A stretch of 64,000 nucleotides of DNA from an uncultured Ruminococcus sp. (GTDB taxonomy: Bacteria; Bacillota; Clostridia; Lachnospirales; Lachnospiraceae): NCBI GenBank assembly GCA_900541505.1, contig UQKK01000009.1:34081-98080 (forward strand), read 5' to 3'. Of this stretch, positions 35,323-44,599 are shown piece by piece; position 1 is the stretch's first letter; each line of letters opens with the position of its first letter. The position numbers were made by a program, and so were the translations under genes. A model generated the notes under the pieces. The model was not told where the DNA came from and did no database searches. It was given only the letters and a program-made list of their open reading frames with translations.

Positions 35323-35680
35323 TTTCTTTCTCCTTCCTTTTTACTTCCTTTTCTTCTCTCCATTTCGGTACGCGCACTTTTCTCTTCGCTCGCAATGTTT
35401 TATTTAATACATTCACTTTATTATAATATATTGCATATGTCAATATTTTCAGTATATTTATTGTGTTTTTGTTTATTTTTACAATATTACTCCTTATTTT
35501 TTGTTACTTTTCACTATATTATCCCTTTCTCCATATTTATCGTTGACACATTTAATATATCGCATTATTATTAAAGTACATTTTGGTACATTTAATTCTT
35601 TCATCTCTCCGCTTATGTTTTATTTAATACCTGTGTAACTGCTATTATTTTTGAATCAGGAAGTAAAGGGGATTTTTATT
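35323..35680. promoter_or_regulatory. Divergent control region with long direct repeats
   Basis: A 358-bp, very A+T-rich region between the reductase/TRAP operon (minus) and the glycerate-kinase/enolase operon (plus). ATGTTTTATTTAATAC occurs exactly twice, at 35395-35410 and 35615-35630, one copy near each start. A closer pair GTACATTTTG-GTACATTTA lies at 35576-35593. These are candidate operators for the nearby GntR or RpiR regulator. Assignment of which regulator binds is inference. Confidence 0.55.
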
Positions 35681-37084
35681 ATGAATAAGATAAAAAACTA
35701 CGGTGCCCTGCTTTCCCACGGAGATGTAGAATCCCGGAAGATTGTGCTGGATATCACCAACAGAACGCTCAACCGTCTGGACGCCTATCAGCGCATTAAA
35801 AGCATTATGCGCCTGGATGGCGATATATTGCATATCGGAATGAAATCCTGGGACTTATCTAAAAAGAAACACGTTTATCTCCTGGGCGCCGGGAAGGCAT
35901 GCAACCATATGGCAATGGCAGTCGATGAGATTCTCGGCGACAGGCTTACCAAGGGGATTGCTATTGTAAAAGTAGCGGAGGAAACCGACCGGTTCCGGAA
36001 TACAGACGTATATGTGGGGGGACACCCTCTCCCGAACCAGACCGGTTATGAAGCCTGCCTGAAAATTTTAGATTTGGTGGATCATGCCGGTCCCGACGAT
36101 CTTTTTATCGTAGTCATCAGCGGGGGAAGTTCCGCTCTCATGAGCTGTCCCATCGAGGGTATCTCACTGGAGGACGAGATTCAGACAACGGACGTTATGT
36201 TAAAATCCGGCGCGGGAATCTATGAAGTCAACGCCATAAGGCGGCATATTTCCGCCATGAACGGCGGTATGCTCGCCAAGCGGATACAGGACGTGGGGGC
36301 AGAGCTGATTGGTTTTGGAATCAGCGACGCAGTAGGTACTCCCGCCACAAAGGACATATCCGTTCCCTATGAAAAATATGCCAGCACCCCCATGGGACCC
36401 GACAAGACGACCCTGGAGGATGCACGCAGAGTCATCCGCGATTACAACGTAGCCGACCGTCTGCCGAAGAGTGTCGTAGATTATCTCATGAATGTAGGTC
36501 CGGAGGGAGAGACACCAAAAGCCTTCCCGGATAATACCTATTTCCTTTTGAACACATTGCCGGATTCCTGTATCTACGCAAAGGAAGTCGCGGAGGAAAT
36601 GGGTATCCCTGCTATCATCCTGACTTCTTTCCTGGAAGGCGAGAGCAAGGATGCAGGTTCATTCTTTGCTTCTATCGCAAGAGAGATTCAGACATACGGC
36701 AATCCCATCAAGCCGCCCTGCGTGATTTTAAGCTCCGGCGAGACGACCACACAGATTCTGGACAACAGCCTCATCACCGGGCACGGCGGTCCGGGACAGG
36801 AACTGACCTTGAGCTTTTCCATTCTGGCACAGAAAACAAAGGGTGCCTGCATGCTGTCCATCGACTCCGAGGGAACAGACGGTACAACACCGGTAGCCGG
36901 AGGAATCTGTGATTCCAGCAGCTACAAAACCGCGCTCGACAAAAATGTCGATGTATACGGTGCCCTGAGAGGTCATGCATGCTATGAGGCGCTCACAGAG
37001 ATGGGCGACGCTGTATTTACCGGAAACACCGGTACGAACCTTTGTGACTTCAACGTTTTATATATTCCGAAAGTAGAGGACTGA
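35681..37084 (+). CDS. Glycerate 2-kinase (MOFRL/DUF4147 family)
   Basis: A 467-residue type II glycerate kinase. Domains are the N-terminal DUF4147 Rossmann-like part (LLGAGKACNHMA, VGGHPLPNQTG, VISGGSSALMS) and the C-terminal MOFRL domain (CVILSSGETTT, GHGGPGQELTL, DSEGTDGTTPVAGG). It phosphorylates D-glycerate at C2 to 2-phosphoglycerate using ATP. The ATG at 35681 has AAAGGGG nine bases upstream; an upstream TTG frame start at 35651 has no support. It is four bases from the enolase-like gene, so the two are co-translated. With ordinary enolase chemistry the pair would make PEP, but see the next gene. Confidence 0.88.
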   Translation: MNKIKNYGALLSHGDVESRKIVLDITNRTLNRLDAYQRIKSIMRLDGDILHIGMKSWDLSKKKHVYLLGAGKACNHMAMAVDEILGDRLTKGIAIVKVAEETDRFRNTDVYVGGHPLPNQTGYEACLKILDLVDHAGPDDLFIVVISGGSSALMSCPIEGISLEDEIQTTDVMLKSGAGIYEVNAIRRHISAMNGGMLAKRIQDVGAELIGFGISDAVGTPATKDISVPYEKYASTPMGPDKTTLEDARRVIRDYNVADRLPKSVVDYLMNVGPEGETPKAFPDNTYFLLNTLPDSCIYAKEVAEEMGIPAIILTSFLEGESKDAGSFFASIAREIQTYGNPIKPPCVILSSGETTTQILDNSLITGHGGPGQELTLSFSILAQKTKGACMLSIDSEGTDGTTPVAGGICDSSSYKTALDKNVDVYGALRGHACYEALTEMGDAVFTGNTGTNLCDFNVLYIPKVED

Positions 37085-37088
37085 TTTT

Positions 37089-38363
37089 ATGAATACAACA
37101 ATTAAATCCATCCATGCACGCCAGATTGTAGACTGCAAGTGCAGACCCATGGTGGAAGTGGATGTCATAACAGAGGACGGTTCCCTCGGCAGAGGCTGTG
37201 CTCCTACCGGTTCCTCCGTCGGCATGTTCGAATCTTGTGTACTTCGCGATGACAACCCGGACGAGTACCACGGAATGAGTGTACACAAAGCGGTGGACAA
37301 TGTAAACAATATTATTGCTCCCGCTCTCATCGGCAAAGATGTTCTAAAGCAAAGAGAACTGGATAACATCATGATTGACTTAGACGGCACACCGCAGAAG
37401 GAGAAGCTGGGCGGAAATGCGATTTATTCCACATCCATCGCCCTCTTCCGCGCGGCTGCTGAGTGTTCTAAACAGACATTGTACAACTATATGGCAGGCG
37501 GTCCGATAAAAACCGTTCCTGTACCGAGCTTCAATGTCATCAACGGCGGTCACTATGAGAACCTGACCCAGCCATTTAACGAGTTTATCATCATGCCATA
37601 CGGCGCTTCCACCATCTATGAAGCAGTGGAAATGGGTATCAACACCTTCCAGGAACTGGAGAAAGTCATCACAAAATATCTGGGACACAAACCCGTCGTA
37701 GCGCCTTCTTACGGCTACGCTTCACCGAGTGAAGACCCGGAGGTAAATCTGAATCTGATTTCCGAAGCGATTGAAAACTGCGGATACACAGGCAAAATCG
37801 GTTTCGCCTTTGACTGCGCATCCAGCGAGATGTACGACAGAGAAAACAATACTTATCTCTTAAAAGGAGAGCGGGTATCTGCAGACACCTTGATTTCCTA
37901 TGTAAAGGGATTGACAGAGAAATTTAATTTCGTATTTATCGAAGATTTGCTGGACGAGGAAGACTGGGAATCCTATCCCAAGGCACACAAAGAAATCACC
38001 CGGACGAACATCATCGGTGACGATTTCATTGTAACCAATCTGGACAGACTGAAAAGAGCTTACGACCTTGACGCTCTGGACGGCTTTATCTTAAAGCCGA
38101 ACCAGGTGGGAACGATTACCGAGGCGCTGGATGCCTATGAGTTTGCCAAGGCACACAACCTGCTTGCCGTTCCCTCTGGAAGAGCCGGTGGGGTCATCGG
38201 CGACGTAGTCATGGATTTCGCTGTGGGGCTCCAGGTTGGATTTATCAAGAATGGGGCTCCGCGTTCAGGAGAGCGGATTGACAAGCTCAACTTCCTGATG
38301 CGCGCCTGCGACTTAACACCCGGATGTGAACTTTCCGATATCACAAAACTTTTGAAATTTTAA
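37089..38363 (+). CDS. Enolase-superfamily paralogue with altered active site
   Basis: A 424-residue protein clearly homologous to enolase along its length (IMIDLDGT, NVINGG, NEFIIMP, FIEDLLDEEDW, GDDFIVTN, ILKPNQVGT, IKNGAPRS). The three Mg ligands (D242, E285, D311), the base K336 and K387 are kept. However, the GDEGGFAP segment holding the catalytic acid Glu is replaced by SYGYASPSED (207-216), and the phosphate-binding SHRSGET is replaced by PSGRAGGV (362-369). The PSGAST loop is PTGSSV. It therefore probably does not interconvert 2-phosphoglycerate and PEP; another acid-sugar or hydroxy acid is likely. It should not be taken for the housekeeping eno. Confidence 0.8.
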   Translation: MNTTIKSIHARQIVDCKCRPMVEVDVITEDGSLGRGCAPTGSSVGMFESCVLRDDNPDEYHGMSVHKAVDNVNNIIAPALIGKDVLKQRELDNIMIDLDGTPQKEKLGGNAIYSTSIALFRAAAECSKQTLYNYMAGGPIKTVPVPSFNVINGGHYENLTQPFNEFIIMPYGASTIYEAVEMGINTFQELEKVITKYLGHKPVVAPSYGYASPSEDPEVNLNLISEAIENCGYTGKIGFAFDCASSEMYDRENNTYLLKGERVSADTLISYVKGLTEKFNFVFIEDLLDEEDWESYPKAHKEITRTNIIGDDFIVTNLDRLKRAYDLDALDGFILKPNQVGTITEALDAYEFAKAHNLLAVPSGRAGGVIGDVVMDFAVGLQVGFIKNGAPRSGERIDKLNFLMRACDLTPGCELSDITKLLKF

Positions 38364-38401
38364 GAAATGATTCCTTACTATATTTAGAATACCTATACTG
38401 C

Positions 38402-38453
38402 GTATCCCCAAAGCCCTCCATTATCCTTCAACCCTGCTTTGGGGATACATTTT
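38402..38453 (+). terminator. Rho-independent terminator after the enolase-like gene
   Basis: GTATCCCCAAAGC (38402-38414) pairs perfectly with 38436-38448 across a 21-base loop, followed by ATTTTT. Confidence 0.75.
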
Positions 38454-38633
38454 TATATCACAGTGTGAACGGGCTATTACGAGAAACCACCTCAACAGGT
38501 TACTATTCGCAGCCAAATCCAAATTGTCAGCACAGGTGGGATGTAACACCCTGCTTGTAAAACAAAAATTGCTATGCTATGATACAAGTAATAGAAAAGA
38601 ATATTTACTTAATGGCAGCATATAATAAAGGCG

Positions 38634-39307
38634 GTGAATCCTTTGGGCGTAAAAGATACGGTAACAGCAAAATATATGAGACAGAATGAAATCTTCGCGG
38701 ATGCATTTAACTATTTTGTATATGGCGGAGAACAGGTCATCCATCCAAAGAGCCTGAAGGAACTGGACACCCGCGAAATCACTGTTCCCTATGGTGGGGA
38801 AAAAGGTGCCAGCCAGCCGGTACAAAAAACAAGGGATGTTATAAAATCTGTGGTTGCGATGATGGATAAAAGTACCGCATATCTGCTTCTCGCAATTGAG
38901 AACCAGTCAAATATCTTGCACCCGCCTCGATAGAGGATGAAGATTTCGGAAAATTCCAGAGTTCTTTGAAAGAAGTGTTGTCATTTATCAAGTATGCAAG
39001 AGATAAAGATGAATTGAAAAAGGTATTGAATGCAGACGAGTCTTTCCGCCATTTAGGGAGAGAGGAAGTGGCTGTGTTAAATGCCTGTGTAGGTGCAAAG
39101 ATAGCACTCAAAGAAGGCGAGGAGGCGATTGATGTGTGTTTGGCAATAGAACAAATGAATAAAGAAGCAGCTCAGAAAGAAAGAATATTAACCTTGTTGC
39201 AATCAGTTAAAAATCTAATGGATAATTTAGGATTGACTGCTGAACAGGCGATGAATGCAATAGGTGTTTCTGAAACAGACCGAAAAAACATATTACCATT
39301 TATTTAA
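38634..39307 (+). pseudogene. Rpn-family nuclease/transposase-like gene, internally deleted
   Basis: The N-terminal 96 residues (VTAKYMRQNEIFADAFNYFV, then LLLAIENQSNI) are the start of the Rpn (recombination-promoting nuclease, PD-(D/E)XK) family common in Lachnospiraceae. The frame then stops at 38931-38933. The family C-terminus continues in another frame from about 38905 (LAPASIEDEDFGKFQ ... SFIKYARDKDELK) to 39307. Roughly 100 or more residues of the middle are missing and the join is out of frame. The gene is therefore dead unless the tail is expressed alone. True start is unclear; GTG at 38634 or TTG at 38643 are the candidates. Confidence 0.75.
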
Positions 39308-39359
39308 GACACAGTGCAAAGGTAGCATATCAAATATGACATCCCCTTTGCACTGCTTC

Positions 39360-40427
39360 CTATTTCATCTGGTCTATTTTTCGTAAAATCTTTAACACTT
39401 CATCAATGTCTTCCCTTGGCGGAACGCGCATCCGCACAACATTGGGTCCCATGCCGTAAAAGCTTCTGCCCGATACAGTCCCAATCCCTTCATTCCTCAA
39501 GATTTCCGCCAGTTCAAAGTCCGGCTGCGGATGATAGAGCATAAATATCGGAACATGAACATCCGTACACGCTATCTTCAGATTCGTGAATGATGTATTC
39601 AGAATAGGAAGTTTTATACCACGCACCGCATTTCGCAGATTTGGCAGGAAGCTTTCCTCCTTCAATACCTACGCGCAAATTTGCCTCGCATATGTGTTTC
39701 CGTCATAGGGAGTCGTCAGTTTCTTCATCTCGCGCACTATTTCCGGACTCGTCACAAGATATCCGAGTCTTACCCCGGCAAGTCCGAATCCTTTTGAAAA
39801 CGTGCGGAGAACAATGATATTGTCATAGGTTTTCAGCAGAGCAATCGCCGAATTTTCCGGTTCCATATACTCCCCATACGCCTCATCGACCAGGACACAT
39901 ATATTTTCTTTCGCCGCCTCTCTGACGATATACTCCACCTGTTCCAGGGGAATGGACTGTCCTGTAGGATTATTTGGATTATCCAGGTAAACCAGGGTAT
40001 CCGCGCTCTCCATCTGCTCTGTCAAGCGCCGGAATTCAAATTGATAATTCTCCCCCATACGGCATGTCCAGTAATCCCCGCCGCAGAACAAAACATCAGA
40101 ACCATAAGAGGAATACTGCGGCGCATAACCCAATACTCTTGACCCTCGTTCAATCAACAGTTTATTTACCAGATATAATAACTGCTGGGAACCATTTCCC
40201 AGCAGGAACATATCCTCTGTGGTCTGCGCTGTCTGATTCCAGTATTCTGCCAGTGCGCCCTGCAGCGCAGTATCATGCGGGTATTCTGACAACCCCTTAT
40301 TTTTACAGCAATCCGGCAGTAAAATATCGTTAATCCCGTCAGAACAGTCAATCCGAAGCTCCACCCTGCTCTCCTGCGCATATGTCATTTTTTGATTTGC
40401 TGTCACAGATGCTTTTATCTTAATCAT
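39360..40427 (-). pseudogene. HisC-like aminotransferase interrupted by an in-frame amber codon
   Basis: A class I/II PLP-dependent aminotransferase of the histidinol-phosphate aminotransferase type (LGNGSQQLLYLVNK, YLDNPNNPTGQSIPL, VDEAYGEYM, PLP lysine in RTFSKGFGLAG). After YARQICA the frame meets TAG (39669-39671) and continues in the same frame with VLKEESFLPNLR to the true C-terminus. A single G-to-T change of GAG would explain it. Without the last ~100 residues the small domain is missing. Other genes here end in TAG, so readthrough as a sense codon is not expected. It is last in the DUF6282-carboxyltransferase-NhaC operon. Start at 40427 has GGGAGA upstream. Confidence 0.8.
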
Positions 40428-40504
40428 TGCTTTTTCTCCCAAACGGCAGCCCCGCTCAAGCAAAGGCTGCCGTAATTTTTTACAATATCACTTTTCTTCT
40501 ATGA

Positions 40505-41938
40505 TTAAGCCGCGGCAGTTTCTCCTGTCTCCGGGTCTTTACGCCATACAAACCATCCCGTGCATGCGTAGAGAATTGCAAACAATGGTACGATGTAACT
40601 CAAGAACGAATACGGTATATATGCGATGCCGATTCCGAGCACAGAATACATGTAAGCACACGATGTTCCCCACGGAACCATCGGCGCACCAATTGTACAG
40701 GTATCTTCCAATGTTCTGGACAGCACTCTGGACTGTATGCCCATTTTGTCATACGCAGGACGGAATGTCCTTCCGCCGAGGATAATCGGCATCACCTGAT
40801 GTCCGGAGATAAACAACAAAGTGTAGCAGTATACCATAGTGGAGAGAACAAGCCCACGCGGTTTGTGAACTGCTTTGAGGAGTACCTTCTGTACCAGACA
40901 GTCAATAACGCCACTCTTCTCAAGCACTGCTCCCATGGTCGCGGAAAGAATGATAATTGCCACAGTGCCATACATAGAAGTCATACCGCCGCGGGATAAG
41001 ATGTTATCTACCATAGATACGCCCGTTTCGGAGGTAAATCCATTCATCGCCGCATTCAGAACAGCTGAAAGCCCCTCACCCTGCAAAACGCAGGCGAATA
41101 CAGCGCTAATTGCTGTACATCCAAGCATTGCGGGAACCGCCGGCATCTTCAATGCTGAGGTAACCAGAACCAAAAGCGCCGGAATCAACGCCAGGACATT
41201 GATATTAAAGTTTGCATCCAGTGTTGTCATAATTGTCTGCACATTGCTCAAATCCGCGTTTGCGGAAGCGCTCTGCAATCCTAAGACTGTATATAAAATC
41301 AGGCAGATTATCGTAGCAGGCACCGTCGTGTACATCATAGAACTGATGTGGTCATATAACCTTGTACCGGACATGTCTGCCGCTACATTTGTTGTGTCAG
41401 ACAAAGGGGACAACTTATCACCAAAGAAGGAACCGGAGCATACCGCGCCTGCCATCAGCGGAGCGGAAATATCCATGCTCACTCCTACACCGAACAGCGC
41501 CAGTCCCATTGTGGCAATAGCACCGAATGAACTTCCTGTAAACAGTGAGCTAATCGCACAGAGCACAAAAGTCAGTGGTGCGATGATTGCCGGAGAGCAG
41601 AGTTTCAGCCCATAATAGAGCAGTGTCGGAACCGTTCCTCCTATAATCCAGATACCTACCATCATACCGACACTTATCAGAATTAAAAGAGTGGTAGCGG
41701 AATCTCCTACAACCGTCTTAATTGTGTTCTGTATATCGTCCCATTTATTTCCCATCAGCAAGGCAAATACAATGGCGATACATCCGCCCATGGCGAGACC
41801 CATCTGGATTCCCACGCCGCTTCGGATTGCCGCTACAACCGCTGCTATTACACAGACAAGACCTAAAATCGCCTGCCACACTGTAGGTTCTCTTCGTATC
41901 CTCTCTTTTTTTGTTTCCGTCGTATTTTCTTTTTTCAT
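40505..41938 (-). CDS. NhaC-family Na+/H+ antiporter
   Basis: A 477-residue protein with about 12 membrane helices. NhaC features include SSLFTGSSFGAIATMGLALF, AGAVCSGSFFGDKLSPLSDT and GAPMVPWGTSCAYM. NhaC relatives exchange Na+ for H+, and some members move organic anions or amino acids (malate:lactate, arginine:ornithine type). In a catabolic operon, an antiporter coupled to the substrate or to a Na+-pumping decarboxylase is plausible. AAAGGAATT precedes the ATG. Third gene of the minus-strand operon. Confidence 0.88.
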   Translation of the reverse strand: MKKENTTETKKERIRREPTVWQAILGLVCVIAAVVAAIRSGVGIQMGLAMGGCIAIVFALLMGNKWDDIQNTIKTVVGDSATTLLILISVGMMVGIWIIGGTVPTLLYYGLKLCSPAIIAPLTFVLCAISSLFTGSSFGAIATMGLALFGVGVSMDISAPLMAGAVCSGSFFGDKLSPLSDTTNVAADMSGTRLYDHISSMMYTTVPATIICLILYTVLGLQSASANADLSNVQTIMTTLDANFNINVLALIPALLVLVTSALKMPAVPAMLGCTAISAVFACVLQGEGLSAVLNAAMNGFTSETGVSMVDNILSRGGMTSMYGTVAIIILSATMGAVLEKSGVIDCLVQKVLLKAVHKPRGLVLSTMVYCYTLLFISGHQVMPIILGGRTFRPAYDKMGIQSRVLSRTLEDTCTIGAPMVPWGTSCAYMYSVLGIGIAYIPYSFLSYIVPLFAILYACTGWFVWRKDPETGETAAA

Positions 41939-41979
41939 CTCACAATTCCTTTCTTCATTGTATTATCCACGTTTCCAGA

Positions 41980-43512
41980 CTACAATGGGATATTTCCGTG
42001 CTTTTTAGGTACCCTCTGCTCCGTTTTGCGCGCCAGTGCCGCAAACGCCCCCGCCACTCTTTTACGCGTCTCGGACGGTACGATAATATCATGCACATAT
42101 CCAGATTCCCCCGCCATATACGGGTTCATCATTTGCTCTTCATACTGCCTGATATATTCCCCGCGTGCTTCCTCCGGGTTTTCCGACGCTTTTATCTTCT
42201 TCGCAAAAATAATATTAGCGGCTCCTTCCGCACCCATCACCGCAATTTCTGCTCCGGGCCAGGCAAATACATAATCTGCCCCCAGATGCACCGAACACAT
42301 TCCAATATAAGCTCCTCCGTATGCCTTTCTTGTGATGACAGTCACTTTCGGCACGCTGGCTTCCGCATACGCGTACAACAGTTTTGCTCCGTGACGGATG
42401 ATTCCACCGTACTCCTGGTTCTTTCCCGGCAAATACCCAGGCACATCCTCCAGCGTCAGAAGTGGGATTTCAAATGCATCGCAGGTCCGTATAAATCTCG
42501 CCGCCTTATCTGAGGCATCGATGTCCAGGCACCCCGCCAATACGGTAGGTTCATTTGCGATTATACCCACACATCTCCCGTTTAAGCGGATAAATCCTGT
42601 TCGGATATTTTTCGCAAACCCCTCCTGATATTCAAAGAACTCTCCCCGGTCCGCAATCCCGTCTATCACGCTTTTCATACTGTACGGCTGTCTGGGGTTT
42701 TGCGGAACGATATAATCCATATTCTGGTCCCGTCGAAGCGTCGGTTCCTCCTCCGACACCGGAACTTCCGGTTCCAGGATAAGCCCCAGCAGCTTCCGAA
42801 TCCTGGTGATGCACTCTTCCTCTGTTTTATCTCTGAAGTGGGCGCATCCGCTTATCTCATTATGGATTTTCGCACCGCCTAACTCCTGTGAAGAAACTTT
42901 TTCTCCTGTCACTTCTTCCAGCACACGCGGTCCCGTAATAAACATCTGACTCACGTCATCGACCATAAACACAAAATCCATCAGCGCCGGTGAATACACA
43001 GCACCGCCGGCACAAGGTCCTAAAATTGCACAAATTTGAGGAATCACACCCGAAGAACGAATATTATTTGTAAAAATCCTTCCATATCCCCCCAGGGCAT
43101 TCACGCCTTCCTGGATTCTGGCGCCTCCTGAATCATTGATTGCCACAATAGGCGATTTTGTCTTCAGCGCCTCCTCCTGTACCGCCGCAATCTTATTGGC
43201 GTGCATCTCGCCGAGTGTTCCTCCGAGGACGGTAAAGTCCTGCGAGTAGGCATATACCAGATGTCCCTGAACATATCCGTATCCCGTCACAACCCCGTCT
43301 GCAGGAGCATTCTTTTCCCCCATACCAAACGCCGCGGCGTGATGCTTCACGAAAAGTCCCATCTCTGTGAAAGTACCTTCATCAAAAAGCAGTTCAAGCC
43401 GCTCCCGCGCGGTACGTTTTCCCAGGCTGTGCTGTTTTTCCATCGCTTTATCCCCTCCGCCCAAGCGGAGTTTTTCTTTTATTTCAAGAAGCTCTCTTTG
43501 TTCCCTGGTCAT
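41980..43512 (-). CDS. Acyl-CoA carboxylase / methylmalonyl-CoA decarboxylase carboxyltransferase subunit
   Basis: A 510-residue biotin-dependent carboxyltransferase of the PccB/MmdA family. It has the two crotonase-fold halves with their acyl-CoA and biotin oxyanion motifs: INDSGGARIQEGV and GPCAGGAVYSPAL in the N-half, VPGYLPGKNQEYGGIIRHG and KAYGGAYIGMCS in the C-half. It moves CO2 between an acyl-CoA and carboxybiotin. No biotin carrier, biotin carboxylase or Na+-pumping beta subunit is encoded nearby, so it must borrow them from elsewhere. Its presence implies an acyl-CoA intermediate (propionyl/methylmalonyl- or glutaconyl-type) in the pathway. GAGGGATG precedes the ATG. Confidence 0.88.
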   Translation of the reverse strand: MTREQRELLEIKEKLRLGGGDKAMEKQHSLGKRTARERLELLFDEGTFTEMGLFVKHHAAAFGMGEKNAPADGVVTGYGYVQGHLVYAYSQDFTVLGGTLGEMHANKIAAVQEEALKTKSPIVAINDSGGARIQEGVNALGGYGRIFTNNIRSSGVIPQICAILGPCAGGAVYSPALMDFVFMVDDVSQMFITGPRVLEEVTGEKVSSQELGGAKIHNEISGCAHFRDKTEEECITRIRKLLGLILEPEVPVSEEEPTLRRDQNMDYIVPQNPRQPYSMKSVIDGIADRGEFFEYQEGFAKNIRTGFIRLNGRCVGIIANEPTVLAGCLDIDASDKAARFIRTCDAFEIPLLTLEDVPGYLPGKNQEYGGIIRHGAKLLYAYAEASVPKVTVITRKAYGGAYIGMCSVHLGADYVFAWPGAEIAVMGAEGAANIIFAKKIKASENPEEARGEYIRQYEEQMMNPYMAGESGYVHDIIVPSETRKRVAGAFAALARKTEQRVPKKHGNIPL

Positions 43513-43551
43513 TGTACATCCCTCAAATTATTTTCTTTCAGCATTTTCTGC

Positions 43552-44439
43552 TCATACACCGAGCAGTTTTCCCGGATTCTCTGAAGTTATCTGTCTGATT
43601 TCTGCATCTGTCAGACCAAACTCCAGCATATCTGCGATAAAGTTCCTCATACCCTGCACCGGATGAGGGCGTCCCACCTGCCCTAAGTCAGAGGCAACGA
43701 CGCAGTATTCTGTTCCATGTTCACGAATCATCTGATAAATCTTTTCATGCGACGACTTATTGGAATACACCAGAGCCAGCACATGTTCTACATAGACACC
43801 CTGCGCTGTCAGCTCCCGCATCTGGTCCGCCGTGGCTTTTAACAGATGTTCCGGGTGGTCTACAACAATCTTCTCTACCCCCGCTTCTTTTGCCGCCCTA
43901 ATGACCGCGTATGTCTCCGGCCAGGAAAGATGCCCTGTTCCGAGTACGACATTTTTCTGTGCAATGAGTTCGCAGATTTCATACACCTCATCCAGCAGGC
44001 TTCCATCCTCTTTCAATATAGAAAGCGGCGGGTCCTGGGACAACGCGAATTTCGTTTTTGGCATCGCTGCCTGTGCCTTGGCAGACATCTTCGCATGTCC
44101 TTCCTTATGGAATTTGGCGGAAAGCGTAGGCATCCAGATAACTCTTGCCCCACAGCCAAGCGCCGCCTCTACCACACGGGGATTCACCCCGCCTGCGGCA
44201 TTATTGAGCGCTACACTTCCAAATATATGAAAGGGCGCATCGCCGACAACATATTTCTGAATGATATTCGCCGTATCCGCTGACGGAATGTGCTGGTCTT
44301 TGATAACGATTGCTTTTTGTCCCGCTGCCATCGCTTCCTGTGCCGCCTCCACATGATCGAGCGAACGGCTTACCAGCCCCGGACCACTGTGTATGTGCAT
44401 GTCCACAGTGCCTTTTAATAATGAATCCACCTGATTCAT
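43552..44439 (-). CDS. DUF6282 metal-dependent hydrolase (amidohydrolase-like TIM barrel)
   Basis: A 295-residue protein with an amidohydrolase-type metal site: H15 and H17 in DMHIHSGP, further His residues in KDQHIPSAD, GTGHLSWPE and VVDHPEHLL, and a late Asp in ASDLGQ. It corresponds to the uncharacterised DUF6282 family. It probably hydrolyses a C-N or C-O bond in the cytoplasm. Start at 44439 has GGAGG seven bases upstream; the ATG at 44445 is one base from it. First gene of the minus-strand operon, directly below the promoter/operator at 44479-44539. Confidence 0.75.
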   Translation of the reverse strand: MNQVDSLLKGTVDMHIHSGPGLVSRSLDHVEAAQEAMAAGQKAIVIKDQHIPSADTANIIQKYVVGDAPFHIFGSVALNNAAGGVNPRVVEAALGCGARVIWMPTLSAKFHKEGHAKMSAKAQAAMPKTKFALSQDPPLSILKEDGSLLDEVYEICELIAQKNVVLGTGHLSWPETYAVIRAAKEAGVEKIVVDHPEHLLKATADQMRELTAQGVYVEHVLALVYSNKSSHEKIYQMIREHGTEYCVVASDLGQVGRPHPVQGMRNFIADMLEFGLTDAEIRQITSENPGKLLGV

Positions 44440-44478
44440 GTTCATACCTCCTTTTTTATTATGTTTTAAGTATTATCG

Positions 44479-44539
44479 TATTGTTATAATATCATAATAC
44501 CTTTTTCTCCATTATGCATATGAAACACAAATCTGTCAA
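44479..44539 (-). promoter_or_regulatory. Promoter and GntR-type operator A
   Basis: On the minus strand TTGACA (44539-44534), 17 bases, CATAAT (44516-44511). From 44506 to 44479 follows AAAAAGGTATTATGATATTA and its continuation, a variant of the palindrome seen at two other promoters of this cluster. It covers the expected start of transcription, a repressor position. Confidence 0.7.
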
Positions 44540-44599
44540 CTGTTACAAATTACTAGTTTTTTATGACAATTTTTGTACAAATTATTCTTCCGAAACGTA

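Noticed and set aside
37089..38363. Annotation as the housekeeping enolase (eno)
   Set aside because: The catalytic Glu loop and phosphate-binding motif are replaced, and the gene is in a catabolic operon rather than with glycolytic genes.
39669..39671. Amber codon as pyrrolysine or other recoding
   Set aside because: No recoding machinery or signal is in view, the protein family has no pyrrolysine, and neighbouring genes use TAG as a normal stop; a nonsense mutation is simpler.
41911..42513. 200-codon plus-strand open frame opposite the carboxyltransferase
   Set aside because: Antisense shadow; basic, His-rich translation without family features.
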